A stretch of DNA of 64,000 nucleotides from Branchiostoma lanceolatum. Taxonomy: Eukaryota > Chordata > Leptocardii > Amphioxiformes > Branchiostomatidae. The notes beneath the pieces are model-generated. The model did no database searches and was not told where the DNA came from. It saw only the letters and a program-made list of their open reading frames with translations. Numbering within the stretch: position 1 is the stretch's first letter; each line of letters opens with the position of its first letter. The position numbers and the translations under genes were made by a program. This document shows positions 62,501 to 64,000 of this stretch, piece after piece. Location of the stretch: positions 10,008,001-10,072,000 of the forward strand of contig NC_089735.1 in assembly GCF_035083965.1 (NCBI RefSeq). The letters run 5' to 3'.

Positions 62501-63326
62501 GATACATCCAAACAAATCTCCAATGCAACATCCCCAAGTATCATGCACTCCTGTATATCTAAACTGTGCATACCTGGGGGATGCTGCACTAACTTACTAA
62601 GAGATCTCTAAAATCCACAGTTTTCCAAGGTGCAAATTTATGTAACTCGGCAGATTAATGTAAATGGAGGCTACTATATATAATAGGTAGATTAGAATTT
62701 CATTTTATCAAAGGTAATTACCAAATGTGTATGAAACTAACTGCATCATGTACAATGTCCCTGAGACTGACACATACAAAAATTGAATTGTTACTGAGGC
62801 CTTCTCATAGATGTCTTGAACACCTGGATATGTAAGGTGTATATTTTGTACATGCCTCGGGGATTACTGATGCATAAAGTAGATCTCTTTGAATTCACTG
62901 GTTTTTTTTCTGTAATGTGGCGATCCCTATACTATCCCTATATCATTGATATAGCAGTGATGTCAAGTTAGAAGTCCAGGAAGACTAGTGGTGTGCCTTA
63001 GGGCACATCACGTATGGATATTCTAAATAAACAAACAAACAAATACTGGGTAACCTGGTTGGATTAGAGGTTTGTTGTACATGTAGTTACTACATGTATT
63101 TAGCATTATGCATAATTCTTGAGGTATGAAAAATGCAATATCTATAATTTCAATAATTCTTGCTGCAGGTTGGAACAGAAATGATCCGTGGCGTGTCGGG
63201 TGGAGAGCGTAAACGGACCAACATCGGGATGGAGCTGATCACAGCGCCGCCTGTCCTGTTCCTGGACGAACCAACCACAGGCCTGGACGCCAGCACGGCA
63301 AATGTAGTCATGATGCTCTTGCAAAG
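56522..63326 (+). CDS. ABCG2-like half-transporter, 5' part (continues beyond window)
   Basis: Five exons are visible: 56522-56808, 60430-60489, 61179-61293, 62167-62319 and 63169-63326, all joining in frame (257 codons plus 2 nt). Exon 1 codes for a divergent 80-residue N-terminus and the first strand ([19 protein letters not shown]). Exon 2 carries Walker A (GPTGGGKTT), exons 3-4 the Q-loop (GYVVQ/DD) and [14 protein letters not shown], exon 5 the ABC signature VSGGERKR, Walker B VLFLDEP and the D-loop TGLDAST. The order nucleotide-binding domain then membrane domain is typical of ABCG half-transporters, which work as dimers in the plasma membrane. The closest match by eye is ABCG2 (BCRP), a broad-specificity xenobiotic, urate and porphyrin exporter. 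The helicase-like region and six transmembrane helices lie right of the window. Start codon context (G at -3, G at +4) is good. The last donor is gtgggt at 63327. Confidence 0.94.
57505..57990 (+). repeat. tRNA-derived SINE in ABCG2-like intron 1
   Basis: Head GCATGGTAGCCTTGCAGATT (A-box-like) with GGTTCAAATCC (B box) at tRNA spacing, then the body words TGCCCTTGGGAAAGGCACAT, CAGGTGAAATTGAG and AAGAACCCACA. It is the best-preserved SINE-like copy in the window. A CTCCAGGC/GCCTGGAG hairpin lies in the body. Confidence 0.6.
58915..59480. repeat. tandem octamer-bearing repeat, alternating two unit types
   Basis: Units starting TCATTAATTATGCAAAT or a variant begin near 58915, 59056, 59175, 59301 and 59429 (spacing about 141, 119, 126, 128). 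Units alternate: two share CTCTTCCTCAGTTACA and CATGGAA, two share AAGCTATC, CATACCAAAAATCA and CCATCCATCAA. Each contains ATGCAAAT, usually followed within about 10 bp by an inverted ATTTGCAT. Confidence 0.75.
59481..59890 (+). repeat. dispersed repeat tail with CCGCTAGGGGGCCCAAA and a CTTCTCGGCGAAGG end
   Basis: The motif GCCGCTAGGGGGCCCAAA occurs twice (near 59594 and 59726), followed by CATCAAGG blocks and a (CAAACAGA)n run ending CATAACCTTCTCGGCGAAGG. Shared words are found at 11190-11790. It continues from the octamer repeat, so both may be one element. Confidence 0.6.
61331..61420. repeat. short copy of the GCGGTGGTTT/TTCGCGG repeat in ABCG2-like intron 3
   Basis: Reads TGTTTGCGGTGGTTTCATGT then TTCGCGGTTTTCACTGC and AAACTTAAAACCCACCG, ending near AATACTGTAG, like the 22964-23174 element. 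Confidence 0.5.
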
Positions 63327-63394
63327 GTGGGTTGAGAATGTAGGATTCAATTTCACAATGCAACAGTAACCATCATAGGTGGCATTGATGGCTG

Positions 63395-63660
63395 ATGTTT
63401 TAGGCTATTGGACATGTGGATCAAGAGGTTTTGGGTTCCTGGCTAGAAGTTGTCTCCCTATAGTATAGGAAAGGTACTTAACACAACTTTCCTTCCTCCA
63501 CCCAGTAAATTGGTACCTTAATTTGTTTGGAGAGGTAAAAAGACTGTGAAAGGAGAGAGAATCAGATGCAGGGCCCGCCATCCAATAACATACCCCACAC
63601 CGTACTTTTACTGCGCCCATGGCCATACAAGTCTATGGGACGTTGAGTACCTTTTTTACC
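63395..63660 (+). repeat. SINE-like segment in ABCG2-like intron 5
   Basis: TTTTAGGCTATTGGACATGT with GGTTTTGGGTTCCTGGCTAG, then CTCCACCCAGTAAATTGGTA. Similar to the reversed segment at 53700-54005. Confidence 0.4.
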
Positions 63661-63752
63661 TTACCTAGAATTAAAAGTGTCATTATTTATTAAAAGTGTC
63701 ATTGAATGTGGTCTAGAACTTCAGAAGTTGCTTTTCGGGGAACAAGTACGAG

Positions 63753-63857
63753 AGTGAGTGAGTGAGTGAGTGAGTGAGTGAGTGAGTGAGTGAGTGAGTG
63801 AGTGAGTGAGTGAGTGAGTGAGTGAGTGAGTGAGTGAGTGAGTGAGTGAGTGAGTGA
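63753..63857. repeat. (GTGA)n microsatellite
   Basis: About 26 uninterrupted GTGA tetranucleotide copies in the intron after ABCG2-like exon 5. Confidence 0.97.
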
Positions 63858-64000
63858 AGGAAGGGTTATGTCCAAAGTGCAGTCAATTATCTCTACTATC
63901 CATACCAGATATAGCTTCAGTCATTCACTCACTATCCAGTGTAATGTCTTCTGTTCCCCATCATCTACTAGTAGGGGTTTTACGTGCTTTCACATTGGTT

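Overview
This is animal nuclear DNA with short phase-conserved exons, GT-AG introns and long non-coding stretches full of microsatellites, MITEs and tRNA-like SINEs. The gene models are clearly metazoan: a prohibitin, a CHERP spliceosome-associated factor, an ABCG2-type transporter, a tetrameric glutamate receptor, two PLAC8-family genes, a class A GPCR and an RFamide neuropeptide precursor. Gene content, the close match to vertebrate CHERP, PHB and ABCG2, and the repeat style suggest an invertebrate deuterostome, most likely a cephalochordate (Branchiostoma-like). That assignment is inference and was not tested by any search.

Layout. 1-5.4 kb: the 3' half of an ionotropic glutamate receptor gene (+), entered part-way through its first ligand-binding lobe. 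5.4-14.7 kb: non-coding, with a fold-back element, a 29/30-bp minisatellite and dispersed repeats. 14.7-20.6 kb: two tandem PLAC8-like genes (+) with identical four-exon phase-0 structures. 21.6-22.1 kb: an RFamide precursor (-) with five amidated-peptide units, convergent with the second PLAC8 gene. 22.2-33 kb: intergenic, with a decayed LINE tail (28.7-30.0 kb) and a degenerate 5' 18S rDNA fragment (30.7-31.6 kb). 33.1-34.6 kb: a single-exon rhodopsin-family GPCR (+). 36.0-40.7 kb: prohibitin (+) with a duplicated exon 5. 42.6-54.9 kb: CHERP (-), 20 coding exons, its introns carrying two MITEs. 56.5 kb to the right edge: the 5' half of an ABCG2-like gene (+), reading through Walker A, the ABC signature and Walker B.

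The genes do not form one pathway. The most notable observations are: (1) two near-identical 96-nt prohibitin exons separated by only 74 nt, the layout of mutually exclusive splicing; (2) an RFamide precursor whose peptides end PNRFa, PRRFa, PIRFa and FRFa, 11 kb from an orphan peptide-type GPCR; (3) a glutamate receptor with substitutions at two canonical agonist-contact positions; (4) an 18S rDNA fragment interrupted by about 350 bp of non-18S sequence; (5) a 36-bp perfect hairpin just upstream of CHERP. All exon boundaries come from splice consensus, reading-frame continuity and family similarity read by eye, without transcripts.
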